Positions 42,219 through 51,382 of a DNA stretch of 64,000 nucleotides are shown piece by piece (position 1 is the first letter of the stretch; every line of letters begins with the position of its first letter). The DNA comes from a bacterium. GTDB lineage: Bacteria; Cyanobacteriota; Vampirovibrionia; Gastranaerophilales; Gastranaerophilaceae. The translations under genes were made by a program, and so were the position numbers. The stretch covers positions 49,058 through 113,057 of the forward strand of contig JAFXXK010000007.1 in NCBI GenBank assembly GCA_017542305.1, given 5' to 3'. The notes below the pieces were generated by a model. The model saw nothing but the letters and a program-made list of their open reading frames with translations. It was not told the DNA's origin and did no database searches.

Positions 42219-43901
42219 TTATACGTTAGCCAACTCTTTAGCTCTTTCAAGCTGTAATGTTCTTGTTGTAATATCACATACACTTGAAGGTCCGAAGTAT
42301 TGGATAGCACCCGGGAATAAATATCTGTCATTCATTGCCCAGTCTTCTCTGTTATCACTTAACTGTTTGAATACAGGTCCGTCCAATTTAACAAGAGCTT
42401 TTTGGATAACCGGTTTCATTTCGCCGTGACGTTTTTCCATATTCATCATCATTGTAAGAGGAATACCGCCTGCAATCCATTCTGTAGCAGGTTTTGTAAG
42501 ATTTCTTACTGATGATAAATAACCTGTTAAACCGTTGTTGATTAATGCAAATGCATTGTAACCCAATGAATAGCAATAATCAGCATCGAAGTTTGACGGG
42601 AATGCACATCTGCCTTCATATCCGAAGAAGTGCGACTGTGCTGAGAATTTTCCTACATACTGACCTTGTGATTTCATTTCGTTTAATCTTGAAGAAATCA
42701 TTTCTATCAATAATTTTTCTGTTTCAATTTTAGAAACCTGAACATTTCCGTGCGGATCACGGTCTGCCAATAATTGAGCCTTAATACCTGCAGGAAGTGA
42801 GCTGAATGCCGGAGCATTAACGTCATCAAGTCTTCTTTCTACAATAGCAAATTTGTCGTGCATACTTGTTGCAGCAAGGTAACTTGAATCGGTTTCAAGT
42901 TCAGCCATAATATCGTTTAGGTTTGCTATCATGGTTTTCATTTCGGGAATAAATTCAATTAAACCTTCCGGAACAATAGCGATACCGAAATTCTTACCCA
43001 TAGCTGCACGTTTTGCAATGATATCAGCCATATAGTTTACTATTGATTCTAATGACATCTGTTTTGCTTCAACTTCTTCAGAAATCAATGTGATGTTCGG
43101 CTGAGTTTGAAGTGCTGCTTCCAATGCAACATGAGAAGCACTTCTTCCCATAATTTTGACAAAGTGCCAGTATTTTTTAGCTGAATTAGCATCACGCTGA
43201 ATGTTTCCGATAAGTTCGGCATAAGTTTTTGTTGCTGTATCAAAACCGAATGAAATTTCGATTTGTTCATTTTTCAGGTCGCCGTCAATTGTCTTAGGAC
43301 ATCCGATAACCTGAATACCTGTATTATTTTTTACAAACCATTCAGCCAAAAGTGCAGCATTTGTATTGGAATCGTCACCGCCGATAATAACAACGGCAGA
43401 AATTCCTAATCTCTGACAAACTTTTAAAGATTCCTGGAACTGGTCTTCTGTTTCCAATTTTGTTCTGCCTGAACCGATAATATCGAAACCGCCGGTATTT
43501 CTGTACTGATTCATAAATTCATCGGTAAATTCAATATATTTACCATCAATAATACCGCTCGGACCGCCTAAAAAACCGTAAAGTTTGTTATTCGGATTTG
43601 CACTTTTTAATGCATCATATAAACCTGCGATTACGTTATGTCCGCCGGGAGCCTGTCCGCCGGAAAGAATTACACCTACATTTTTAGCTTCAGATGTTTT
43701 TGAAGAACCTGAAACTTTAAATGTTACAACCGGTTTTCCGTATGTATTTGAGAATAAAGCTTTAATTTGTTCCTGATCTCTTACGGATTCAGTAGCCGCA
43801 CCCTCAACCATTTCTAAGGAATTAATACCCTGAGAAAGGCTTTGAGGAAGCTTCGGTTGATATTTTAATCTTTCTTCTTGTAATGGTGAAAGTTTTGCCA
43901 T
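42219..43901 (-). CDS. pfp: Pyrophosphate-dependent 6-phosphofructokinase, long type
   Basis: The enzyme interconverts fructose 6-phosphate and fructose 1,6-bisphosphate with pyrophosphate as phosphate donor, which saves ATP in fermentative glycolysis. The PPi-type signature GGDDSN is present in place of the GGDGS of ATP enzymes, with CPKTIDGDL (Lys in the PPi site), [16 protein letters not shown] and [13 protein letters not shown]. The 560-residue length fits the long, plant- or spirochaete-like class. It is on the same strand as ispF with a 91-base gap. Confidence 0.95.
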   Translation of the reverse strand: MAKLSPLQEERLKYQPKLPQSLSQGINSLEMVEGAATESVRDQEQIKALFSNTYGKPVVTFKVSGSSKTSEAKNVGVILSGGQAPGGHNVIAGLYDALKSANPNNKLYGFLGGPSGIIDGKYIEFTDEFMNQYRNTGGFDIIGSGRTKLETEDQFQESLKVCQRLGISAVVIIGGDDSNTNAALLAEWFVKNNTGIQVIGCPKTIDGDLKNEQIEISFGFDTATKTYAELIGNIQRDANSAKKYWHFVKIMGRSASHVALEAALQTQPNITLISEEVEAKQMSLESIVNYMADIIAKRAAMGKNFGIAIVPEGLIEFIPEMKTMIANLNDIMAELETDSSYLAATSMHDKFAIVERRLDDVNAPAFSSLPAGIKAQLLADRDPHGNVQVSKIETEKLLIEMISSRLNEMKSQGQYVGKFSAQSHFFGYEGRCAFPSNFDADYCYSLGYNAFALINNGLTGYLSSVRNLTKPATEWIAGGIPLTMMMNMEKRHGEMKPVIQKALVKLDGPVFKQLSDNREDWAMNDRYLFPGAIQYFGPSSVCDITTRTLQLERAKELANV

Positions 43902-43992
43902 AATTTATCTTCCCTTTCTTATTTGTACCTTTTACGCTATATAGCGTACCATGAACATACGAAAAAGAGAAAATTTTTGATAAAGTTCAAAT

Positions 43993-44472
43993 TTATCCGA
44001 TTTTTTTCAGCAGAACCGATGCATAAGCTTCAATAGCTAATCCCTGACCTACAGAATCCATTTTTTCTTTGGTTTTTGCTTTTATTGACAGCTGACTGTT
44101 TTCAATTTTTAAAATTTTACACAAAACATCTTTCATCTTCGGGATATACGGCATCATTTTAGGCTGCTGCGCAATAATATTACTGTCAAGATTTGCTATT
44201 TCATAGCCTTTTTGCTTAATAAGATTATAAACATGAGTTAAAAGTCTTGTACTGTCGGCATCTTTATACTTCGCATCCGTATCGGGAAACAAAGTTCCAA
44301 TATCGGAAAGAGCCAGCGCACCAAGCAGGGAATCTATAATGGCATGTATCAAAACATCGGCATCGGAATGTCCCAAAAGTCCCTTTTCATGCGTAATTTT
44401 TACTCCGCCGATAATTAAATCTCTGCCGGTTGTGAGTTTATGAATATCATATCCTGTGCCAATTCTATACAT
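43993..44472 (-). CDS. ispF: 2-C-methyl-D-erythritol 2,4-cyclodiphosphate synthase
   Basis: IspF makes the cyclic diphosphate intermediate of the non-mevalonate isoprenoid pathway. The metal-binding and active-site motifs are GTGYDIHKL at the start, GGVKITHEKGLLGHSDADVLIHAI, ALSDIGTLFPDTD and the terminal IKAKTKEKMDSVGQGLAIEAYA. The length of 159 residues is typical. The ATG follows an AAGGA. It may be cotranscribed with the phosphofructokinase gene. Confidence 0.97.
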   Translation of the reverse strand: MYRIGTGYDIHKLTTGRDLIIGGVKITHEKGLLGHSDADVLIHAIIDSLLGALALSDIGTLFPDTDAKYKDADSTRLLTHVYNLIKQKGYEIANLDSNIIAQQPKMMPYIPKMKDVLCKILKIENSQLSIKAKTKEKMDSVGQGLAIEAYASVLLKKIG

Positions 44473-44589
44473 ATTTGACCTTTCCTTTTATTTAATTATG
44501 ATAATTATATATAATATTTTGTATAAAAGCAATAAGTGAATAGGGCAAATAAGAGTTTTTTATTGATTTTAACTGACAAAAATATCCAA

Positions 44590-44612
44590 ATAAAAAGAGG
44601 ACTTGCGTCCTC
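44590..44612 (-). terminator. Terminator of the flagellar operon
   Basis: GAGGAC and GTCCTC form a six-base-pair GC-rich stem with a four-base loop, followed on the minus strand by five T residues, downstream of the last flagellar gene. Confidence 0.85.
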
Positions 44613-44667
44613 GTAGTTTTGTGTATATTCAATGGAGTTTAAAACTATATTATGAGTTGTCTTAAAA

Positions 44668-45504
44668 CTATGAACCTACCAGACGCAAAGCATCTTCAAG
44701 CAGCTGTTTGTTTGAGTCGATAAGTTTATTAGCGACTTCCATCTGGAGTTTTGCCATCTGATAATATGAAATATTTGCTTTAAAGTCTGCGTTAGAAAGT
44801 TCTAACAGACCTGAACGAATTTCGCCGAAACCTAAAACAGGTTTTCCGGAATCTTCCGTTTCAACAAATTGTCCGGGTTTAAATTCGTATAAAGCTGATG
44901 CATTATGGAAATTACGGGTTGTAATGCGGTATAGCGGAACTACTTTTTTGCCGTTATCTGCTTTACCGTATATTGTACCGTCACTTTTAATTTCATAATC
45001 ATCATATTTTCCGAGATATTTGCCGTTATTCGGGTCTATCCACATTTTAATATTTGTTGTCGGAATATTCAGCGAGCCGCCTTTCATTGCGGTTTCCTGA
45101 TACAGGTCTGCAGTTATGGCTTTTGTCCCCTGCATAATCTCGCCTTTATCATTCAGGATATAACCCTGAACGGTATTTCCGCTTTTATCTTTGTAAACAC
45201 CTTCACCGTCAAAAGTAAATTCGCCAAGACGAGTGTAAACACTTTTCCCTTCAGGATCACGAACAAGGAAAAATCCTTTACCTTCAAGGAATAAGTTTTC
45301 ATTAGCAGTACCTGGGGTAGATTTACCCTGACCAAGATTTTTGGCATAATCGTCAGAAATCGCACCGCCAAGAAATGTCTTGAAGTTTACTTGTTTTTCT
45401 CTGAAACCGGGGGTATAGACGTTTGTCATGTTATCGGCAATAACATCCATCCAGTTTTCGGTTGTTTTTCTGGTATTTAAGGCTACTACGTATGAATCAT
45501 TCAT
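44668..45504 (-). CDS. Flagellar hook-basal body protein (FlgF/FlgG-like)
   Basis: The 278-residue protein has the flagellar rod/hook N-terminal motif in a modified form (WMDVIADNMTNVYTPGFREKQVNF), the central GKGFFLVRDPEGKSVYTRLGEFTFDGEG typical of FlgF/FlgG, and the C-terminal rod helix (YYQMAKLQMEVANKLIDSN). It assembles in the axial rod or hook outside the inner membrane. The start overlaps the fliK-like gene by eight bases, so it is the third gene of a coupled operon fliJ-fliK-flg. It may be the rod protein FlgG, FlgF or a short hook protein. Confidence 0.85.
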   Translation of the reverse strand: MNDSYVVALNTRKTTENWMDVIADNMTNVYTPGFREKQVNFKTFLGGAISDDYAKNLGQGKSTPGTANENLFLEGKGFFLVRDPEGKSVYTRLGEFTFDGEGVYKDKSGNTVQGYILNDKGEIMQGTKAITADLYQETAMKGGSLNIPTTNIKMWIDPNNGKYLGKYDDYEIKSDGTIYGKADNGKKVVPLYRITTRNFHNASALYEFKPGQFVETEDSGKPVLGFGEIRSGLLELSNADFKANISYYQMAKLQMEVANKLIDSNKQLLEDALRLVGS

Positions 45505-46420
45505 GTCCGTTCTCCTTATTATTTCTTTCTCTGTTATTTTTTTGGCGGCGGGACTGAGAATATGTTAAATCCCCGTACGCTATATTTTCGTCAGTAAATC
45601 TTTGACGTAATGTTTCAATATTATTTCTGAGATAATTTTCTACGGCCTTATCACCCGGAATAAAGTTTGCATTAATTTTTCCGCCTTTGTCTACCTGTAA
45701 AATTACGGAAATATCTTTGTCAAAATCAATACGAAAAGCCTGATGATTTTTAGCGGATTCTTTCAATGCTTCAATTAAAGCCATACTTGCTTTTGCAGTT
45801 GACTGAACCATTTTTACATTACCCTGCTGCATAGCTTTTTCAAATTCAGCTGCTATTGAGCCTGCTGTCATATCAGTTTTTGAAACTAAATCTGCAAAGA
45901 ATTTTGCATCCGTATCAGACATTTGAATACCCGAATAATTAACCGTTGTAACCATGCCTGAAAGCTGAGATTGAGAAGTTGCACTCATAGGATTAAGGTT
46001 AGTGAAATTAATATCAACTCCGTTAGCATTCATATATGCCTGAATTTGGTCTGTAAGCGGGGTGTAGCCGTTTTGCTGATTATTCTGACCCTGACCCTGT
46101 TGATTATTCTGGGTTTGGTTTTCTGCCGTAACTTCACCTTCCAGAGTCTGAGTTGTTTGTTCTTTTACAACTTTTTCTGAAGTTTTAGTTTCTGTTTTTT
46201 TAGTTTCTTCTTTTTTATCGGTTTTTTCCGTCGTTTCTGTTTCAACAGATTTATCAACAGTTTCATTTAATGCATTTTGCTCAGATGAATTTTTCATTTC
46301 TGTTGCAAAAGAGGTATTGTTATTACTATAAGCCTTTGCCTGAGTAGAATTTGCAGTTTTTATCATTTCATTGCTTGAATATACCGCATTTGCGACTGTT
46401 GAATTTGTTTCTAAGTTCAT
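45497..46420 (-). CDS. fliK: FliK-like flagellar hook-length control protein
   Basis: The 307-residue protein has a long low-complexity N-terminal part rich in Thr, Glu, Lys, Asn and Gln. A C-terminal FliK-type domain follows, with alternating strands and helices (FRIDFDKDISVILQVDKGG, INANFIPGDKAVENYLRNN, LRQRFTDENI). FliK measures hook length and switches export specificity. The identity rests on domain pattern and on position: it starts in a four-base ATGA overlap with fliJ and overlaps the hook/rod gene. A basic, Asn-rich tail ends the protein. Confidence 0.75.
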   Translation of the reverse strand: MNLETNSTVANAVYSSNEMIKTANSTQAKAYSNNNTSFATEMKNSSEQNALNETVDKSVETETTEKTDKKEETKKTETKTSEKVVKEQTTQTLEGEVTAENQTQNNQQGQGQNNQQNGYTPLTDQIQAYMNANGVDINFTNLNPMSATSQSQLSGMVTTVNYSGIQMSDTDAKFFADLVSKTDMTAGSIAAEFEKAMQQGNVKMVQSTAKASMALIEALKESAKNHQAFRIDFDKDISVILQVDKGGKINANFIPGDKAVENYLRNNIETLRQRFTDENIAYGDLTYSQSRRQKNNRERNNKENGHE

Positions 46421-46905
46421 GTTCCCTCCAATTCTTCGAGTTGTCTTAGAATTTCTTTTTCTTCTTCGGCTTGTCTTTCTCTGCTTTGTGCAAAAAATCT
46501 TGTGACGCCGAGTTCCGAATATTGTTTGAGTTCCGCCTTCTTTTCTTCTTCAATGTATGCTTCGCGGCTTTTTTCTTTGTGTTTTTCGAGAACTTTTACT
46601 GCCTGTTCAAGTTTTACCAGCTTCCGTTTTTCTTCATCAAGTATCGCTTGTTTTTCCTGTCTTATAAGTTCAAGTTGTTCGGCTTTTTCCCACAGGTGTA
46701 TAAGGAACTTGTCGTAAGCATCGTACATCATGGGATCCGCCTGCCGCATGTTTCTCTTGGTAGCCTCTATCTCTTCGTTATTCTTCCGGATATTCTCCTC
46801 GGCAATCAAGACAGCCTGCTGGGCTTTCTGTACTACTAACAACTGTTCTTCTTTTTTGCGGATTCGAAAATCCAGTATCTTTTGTAATCTGTATCGAAAA
46901 GGCAT
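46417..46905 (-). CDS. fliJ: Flagellar export protein FliJ
   Basis: The 162-residue protein is almost entirely coiled coil and begins MPFRYRLQKILDFRIRKKEEQ, the typical FliJ start. FliJ works with the ATPase FliI in the flagellar export gate. The length and the continuous heptads match the family. It is the first gene of the coupled flagellar operon, ending in the ATGA that starts the fliK-like gene. No fliI gene lies upstream in this window. Confidence 0.85.
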   Translation of the reverse strand: MPFRYRLQKILDFRIRKKEEQLLVVQKAQQAVLIAEENIRKNNEEIEATKRNMRQADPMMYDAYDKFLIHLWEKAEQLELIRQEKQAILDEEKRKLVKLEQAVKVLEKHKEKSREAYIEEEKKAELKQYSELGVTRFFAQSRERQAEEEKEILRQLEELEGT

Positions 46906-47066
46906 TTTAGACTACACTTTCTTGACCTCATTATTACCTAATTCAGCCAGAAGATAAACATCTAAACGTATGAGATATTTAATGATGTTTTTTCTAAAGT
47001 CAAGATTTAAAAATTTACAAATTAAATAGATTAATATAAAATTATGATATAGAAAAAGGGGAAATT

Positions 47067-47393
47067 ATGATTAAAAAAATCGTTTGGTTTTTTGCATTTC
47101 TTGCAATCTTTATTTCTATAGCCGCAATACTTGTTATACAAGAAGGTTTGAATAATATCCGTACGACAGAATCCGTTAAAGCCGGCTCAAATAAAACAGT
47201 TTCCGATAAACCGCTCGAAGAATTAATCGGGGTTTCAAAAAAATGTATCTATGTATGGCAAATTATTACGGCAGAAGGATTTTGGCCGGGAGAAAAAGAA
47301 CCCGAATGCTCTCAGAAAGATATTGATAAAGTAGAAGAATACTGTAAAGATAATACGGATACTTGTTATGATTATAACGTTGAAAGTCCTTAA
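47067..47393 (+). CDS. Small membrane-anchored or secreted protein, cysteine-containing
   Basis: The 108-residue protein has an N-terminal hydrophobic helix (IVWFFAFLAIFISIAAILVI, residues about 5-24) and a soluble part with four cysteines (KKCIYVW, EPECSQ, EEYCKD, DTCYDY). These suggest disulfide bonds outside the membrane. AAAGGGG lies six bases upstream of the ATG. It is convergent with the AsmA-like gene, five bases away. No family is recognised. Confidence 0.7.
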   Translation: MIKKIVWFFAFLAIFISIAAILVIQEGLNNIRTTESVKAGSNKTVSDKPLEELIGVSKKCIYVWQIITAEGFWPGEKEPECSQKDIDKVEEYCKDNTDTCYDYNVESP

Positions 47394-47398
47394 AATAA

Positions 47399-50197
47399 TT
47401 ATTTAATCTTCTTCAAAGAGGAAATGTAATTATTTCCGGCAACATCACCTTCAACTTTTGTGAGGAATATCTGACAGTCTTTTTCATCTGCATCAATATC
47501 AGGTAATTCTTTTAACTCGATAGCATAGTAGTTTGCATCGTTTCTGCTGCTTAAAGGTATTCTTGTTGCAAGCGAATTGAGAGAAAGTCTGCGCCAAAAA
47601 CCTGCGATACCGCGTTTTATATTAGAGAATTTTGTATAAATACGAAGTGAAGTATCACCGTTATCAAGATTATAACGACCTGCTATATATGTACTCAACT
47701 GAGGAGAATATGTTTTTATACTGATAGTCGTAACTACATTATTTTCAAGCTTCAGAACACCCGTAATTTTTTCAAAACTTCCGTCCGGTACGTTAAATAA
47801 ATCTGAGAATATTGCAGGGCTAATCATTGTAATAGGATTTCTGAATATTGCCGCAGCTTTTAGGACATATTCAACAAGTCCGATTTTTTCAATTGAACCT
47901 TCTGCTATTTTAAATATTATTGAACCGCTTAATTTCATTGAATCATTCGTTGTTAAATCAAGAAATCCGCTTGCTTTACCGAAAATTTCTCTGTCTAAAT
48001 CAAGCAGGGTTTTTGCTATGGTATTTGATTCAACATTCAAAATTCCCAATTTTACGTTATATTTTTTGTTTATTAAATCAAAATTTGTTCTCAAAGATGA
48101 CTGACCGTCAGCAAAATCAAATCTGTTCGATTTAATGTCGATTACACCGTCTTTATTTAAAGTCAAATCCGCATCAAGATTTCCGAACTCAATATCTTTG
48201 TAAATTCCTTTGTCAAGGTGGAAACGGCATTTTTCAACAATTACGTTCCTTATATCAAATTCATCTTCGGAACTTTCGGCTTTTATAACTCCCTGATCAG
48301 TTGTAATAACATCTTCTGCCGCATCCTGATTATTAAAGGCTTCCAGAAGTTTCAGGGCATCAATTTTTTCAAGAGAAAGATTTACATCTTTTACAATAAT
48401 CGGGAATTTCAACTCATTTAAGATATCCCCGTTAAATTTGAATCTGGAAAATCTGTAACCTCCTAAAGCATTGAGATGAATTAAATTATTTTTGGTTTCC
48501 AGCGTTGCTTCTTTGATATATGTCATCTGGGACGGAATTATTACTCTGTCCATATTCATATTACCGCTTAAGACAGGATATTTACCTTTGTTATCTATAA
48601 GTAACTTTCCGCCAATTTTTCCCTTCTTAAACATATCCTGTTTTAAAACAACATTCAAAAGTTCACTCGGCAAAGGGTCAGGTATTTCAAATCCGATAAA
48701 TTTTATGTGGTTATTGTGAGCAATATCTATACTGCTGCTGAGTCTGAATATCGGTACCGGTTTTTTATTTTCTTTTCTTTGTTTTTTCATGGTTTCTCTG
48801 TCCGGAAATTTGTCCGCTTCAACCATATGATAATCAAGAGATTTAATATCCAAAATCATATTTTCAAAGTGCATATCGGACTTCATAAGCCTGAATGTAT
48901 CTTCAAACGGTAAATATTCGGTACCGACTTTTATATTTTGACCGGGTTTAAGCATAAAATACCAAACTATATCAAAGATATTGTTTTTTGATTTAATCTT
49001 AACCAGTGTTTTTGCTTCACCCTTCATTTCAAAATCTGAACCCGCCATACGGGTTAAATGATTTTTGAAGAAATCATTCCTTGCGGATGCATTTCCTTTA
49101 AGATCCATCTCCATTGTATTCAAATAATCCTTAACCGTACCGGCAAAAGCCATTTTATTTTGCGGATTATTGTCATAGTATCCTTCAAAATCTTTTAATT
49201 GAATATCTGTTGATGATAAATCGATAATTCCTTTTGTTAGAGTTATCGGAATATTATCAACATCTTTTACTTTAAATTTAAGATTATTTAATTTAAAATT
49301 ACCTTTTAAATCGTCATTTTTAATATTCAAATTGAAATTCAAATTACCTTGAATATCGTTGAAATATACAAGCATATCCTGAACATTATTTTCAATTATT
49401 TGAGTATTTAAAAAGTCCAGAATATCATTCAGGTTAAAGTTTTTTGAATATAAATCAATATCAAAATTCCGTTTTCTGTCTGCCGTTAAATTTATAAATA
49501 TATTTGATTTATTTATACTGAGCGGACAGTTCTCAATATGGAAAAGATTATCTTCAAAAAATACTCTGTCATTATCTTTTAGTTCCAAATCAACACTTTT
49601 GTCTTTTCGTTTTACATTTGCAAATAACTGGAAATATACATTCTTTTTAACTTTTTGTGCGTTATTTACACCAATTCTGTGTCCTTTAAGGTGAATAGTT
49701 GTGTCATTATTTATATCATACAAAATTTCGCAGTCTTTTACCCCTAAAAGAGCTTCGAAAATATCAACATTCCAGTCGCTTGGTTGTTTTTCTTTTTCCT
49801 CCTGCTGCGGAAGTAAGTTCATAATACCATTGACATCAGCATAAATATTTTTTGCAAGCAGTTTTTTTACAATTAAATTTTTAGCTAAAATTTCTCTGAA
49901 TGACAATTCCGTATAGAAATCTTTCAGTTCAAGAAGTTTTTTATTATTTTTGCCGAGATAAATTGTTTCAACCTTAAAAGCAATATCCGATGAAAGTTTG
50001 GTTTTTAAAACGGGTTTTTCTATAATTAAATCTGCATCAACATATTGTTTTGCGGCATTTTGGGCATATTTGATAACTTTAGGATGAGAGATGGCATAAG
50101 GAAGTCCTTTTAAATACAAACCTAACGCACCGCCAATAAATAATCCGCCGGCAACACCCAATCCTATAATAATTTTCCCGATTTTGTTAATTTTCAA
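47399..50197 (-). CDS. AsmA/YhdP-like large envelope protein
   Basis: After an N-terminal membrane helix (KIIIGLGVAGGLFIGGALGLYL) comes a ~900-residue beta-rich periplasmic part of the AsmA/TamB/YhdP type, a family that forms lipid-transfer bridges between membranes. Typical pieces are LSSDIAFKVETIYL, FNGDILNELKFPIIVKDVNLSL, and near the end LKLSGSIIFKIAEGSIEKIGLVEYVLKA-type sequence. TTG 50197 is chosen because the longer GTG start (50230) lies inside a probable -10 box (TATAAT). The spacing of GGGAAAGGG to TTG is short, so the start is uncertain. Confidence 0.75.
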   Translation of the reverse strand: MKINKIGKIIIGLGVAGGLFIGGALGLYLKGLPYAISHPKVIKYAQNAAKQYVDADLIIEKPVLKTKLSSDIAFKVETIYLGKNNKKLLELKDFYTELSFREILAKNLIVKKLLAKNIYADVNGIMNLLPQQEEKEKQPSDWNVDIFEALLGVKDCEILYDINNDTTIHLKGHRIGVNNAQKVKKNVYFQLFANVKRKDKSVDLELKDNDRVFFEDNLFHIENCPLSINKSNIFINLTADRKRNFDIDLYSKNFNLNDILDFLNTQIIENNVQDMLVYFNDIQGNLNFNLNIKNDDLKGNFKLNNLKFKVKDVDNIPITLTKGIIDLSSTDIQLKDFEGYYDNNPQNKMAFAGTVKDYLNTMEMDLKGNASARNDFFKNHLTRMAGSDFEMKGEAKTLVKIKSKNNIFDIVWYFMLKPGQNIKVGTEYLPFEDTFRLMKSDMHFENMILDIKSLDYHMVEADKFPDRETMKKQRKENKKPVPIFRLSSSIDIAHNNHIKFIGFEIPDPLPSELLNVVLKQDMFKKGKIGGKLLIDNKGKYPVLSGNMNMDRVIIPSQMTYIKEATLETKNNLIHLNALGGYRFSRFKFNGDILNELKFPIIVKDVNLSLEKIDALKLLEAFNNQDAAEDVITTDQGVIKAESSEDEFDIRNVIVEKCRFHLDKGIYKDIEFGNLDADLTLNKDGVIDIKSNRFDFADGQSSLRTNFDLINKKYNVKLGILNVESNTIAKTLLDLDREIFGKASGFLDLTTNDSMKLSGSIIFKIAEGSIEKIGLVEYVLKAAAIFRNPITMISPAIFSDLFNVPDGSFEKITGVLKLENNVVTTISIKTYSPQLSTYIAGRYNLDNGDTSLRIYTKFSNIKRGIAGFWRRLSLNSLATRIPLSSRNDANYYAIELKELPDIDADEKDCQIFLTKVEGDVAGNNYISSLKKIK

Positions 50198-50254
50198 TAT
50201 CCCTTTCCCGAAAAATATTATATCACACAAAAAGTTTTATGTTATTATAAACTT

Positions 50255-51241
50255 ATGAAAAAGTTACTTTTTATTATATCATGTATTATTTTCATACAAA
50301 CGGGAGTTATTGCGGAAGAAACTCCGGAAAATCCCTCGCAGGAAACAACTCATAAAAGACCTTCTGTTCAAAAAATTATTGAAAAAATTGAAGAAGAACA
50401 ACCGCCTGTTTTTTATACCGCAGCTCAGCAGGAACGTGATGTACATGTTTTTTCGGAAAAAAATCTTTACGGTCTTAAAGATAAAGACGGGAATATCGTT
50501 GCTCCGGCTATATACAAAAAAATTGTCATGACCGGTCGTTACGGCTGGATAGTTCAGAAGAAAAACCGTTACGGGTTAATGGATTCTAAAGGAAATTATC
50601 TTATTGAACCCAAATACAGACATGCAGATAGAATTTTGGGTAGATATATAAAATTAGGAAATGACAATGATTTCGGCATCTATAACGAATACGGCGAAGC
50701 TATTCTGCAACCTGAATATAATTCAATAGATTTGTTATACGGTACAATGTTTTTAACCAATAAAAATTTTCGTTATGGCGTAACTGATTTTAAAGGAAAT
50801 ATTTTAATTCCGAATATTTGTGATGATATTTATATGGTATCTAAAGATACGATGAAAATTAAATATTTGGGTACATGGTACGAGCTGAATGATATCAGTC
50901 CCGAAAAACTTGCTATGCCGGAAACTCTAATGGAATTAGAGCAGCCGTCTGCTTTCAAAGTTACCGATATCGTAACCGATACCGGAGTAATTTCGGGATA
51001 TTCTTTTTTAACGTTTTCTGACTATTTCATAAAAGTTTTTTCTTCAATTTCACCGGCTCATGAAGAAACCATTGATGATTTAATTCTTTCCCATGGGGTT
51101 GATACTGTCGAGATTTTGAAGAATTTCAGCTGGGTTCCGAAATATCCGGTAACTTTTGTAAAAAAATATTATGTTCATGTCCGCAATCCGTTTAACGGAC
51201 CGTTATCGGATATTCGTTACGGACTGAAAAACAAAAGATAA
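50255..51241 (+). CDS. Secreted WG-repeat protein
   Basis: A signal peptide (MKKLLFIISCIIFIQTGVIA) is followed by a Pro/Glu-rich linker and four to five WG-type repeats: NLYGLKDKDGNIVAPAIY, RYGLMDSKGNYLIEPKY, DFGIYNEYGEAILQPEY and RYGVTDFKGNILIPNI. The repeats form a beta-structure of unknown binding role. The C-terminal ~110 residues are unrelated and end basic. TATTAT at 50243-50248 lies exactly six bases before the ATG and no ribosome site is seen, so the mRNA is probably leaderless. Confidence 0.8.
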   Translation: MKKLLFIISCIIFIQTGVIAEETPENPSQETTHKRPSVQKIIEKIEEEQPPVFYTAAQQERDVHVFSEKNLYGLKDKDGNIVAPAIYKKIVMTGRYGWIVQKKNRYGLMDSKGNYLIEPKYRHADRILGRYIKLGNDNDFGIYNEYGEAILQPEYNSIDLLYGTMFLTNKNFRYGVTDFKGNILIPNICDDIYMVSKDTMKIKYLGTWYELNDISPEKLAMPETLMELEQPSAFKVTDIVTDTGVISGYSFLTFSDYFIKVFSSISPAHEETIDDLILSHGVDTVEILKNFSWVPKYPVTFVKKYYVHVRNPFNGPLSDIRYGLKNKR

Positions 51242-51242
51242 A

Positions 51243-51271
51243 TAAAAAAGCCTTTCGTTTTCCGAAAGGCT
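51243..51271 (-). terminator. Terminator hairpin, strongest on the minus strand
   Basis: AGCCTTTCG at 51249-51257 and CGAAAGGCT at 51263-51271 form a nine-base-pair stem. On the minus strand six T residues follow, so it should end the gene at 51383-52891 after an ~110-base untranslated tail. It probably also serves the WG-repeat gene. Confidence 0.8.
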
Positions 51272-51382
51272 CGATATTCTCTACACTAACCATTTACGGC
51301 GTTCTACTTGCGCCTGTTACATTGAGGAATCTATAACCATTATCTTTAAAATCTTTTCTCCTTTGAGTTTTTCAATGTTCTG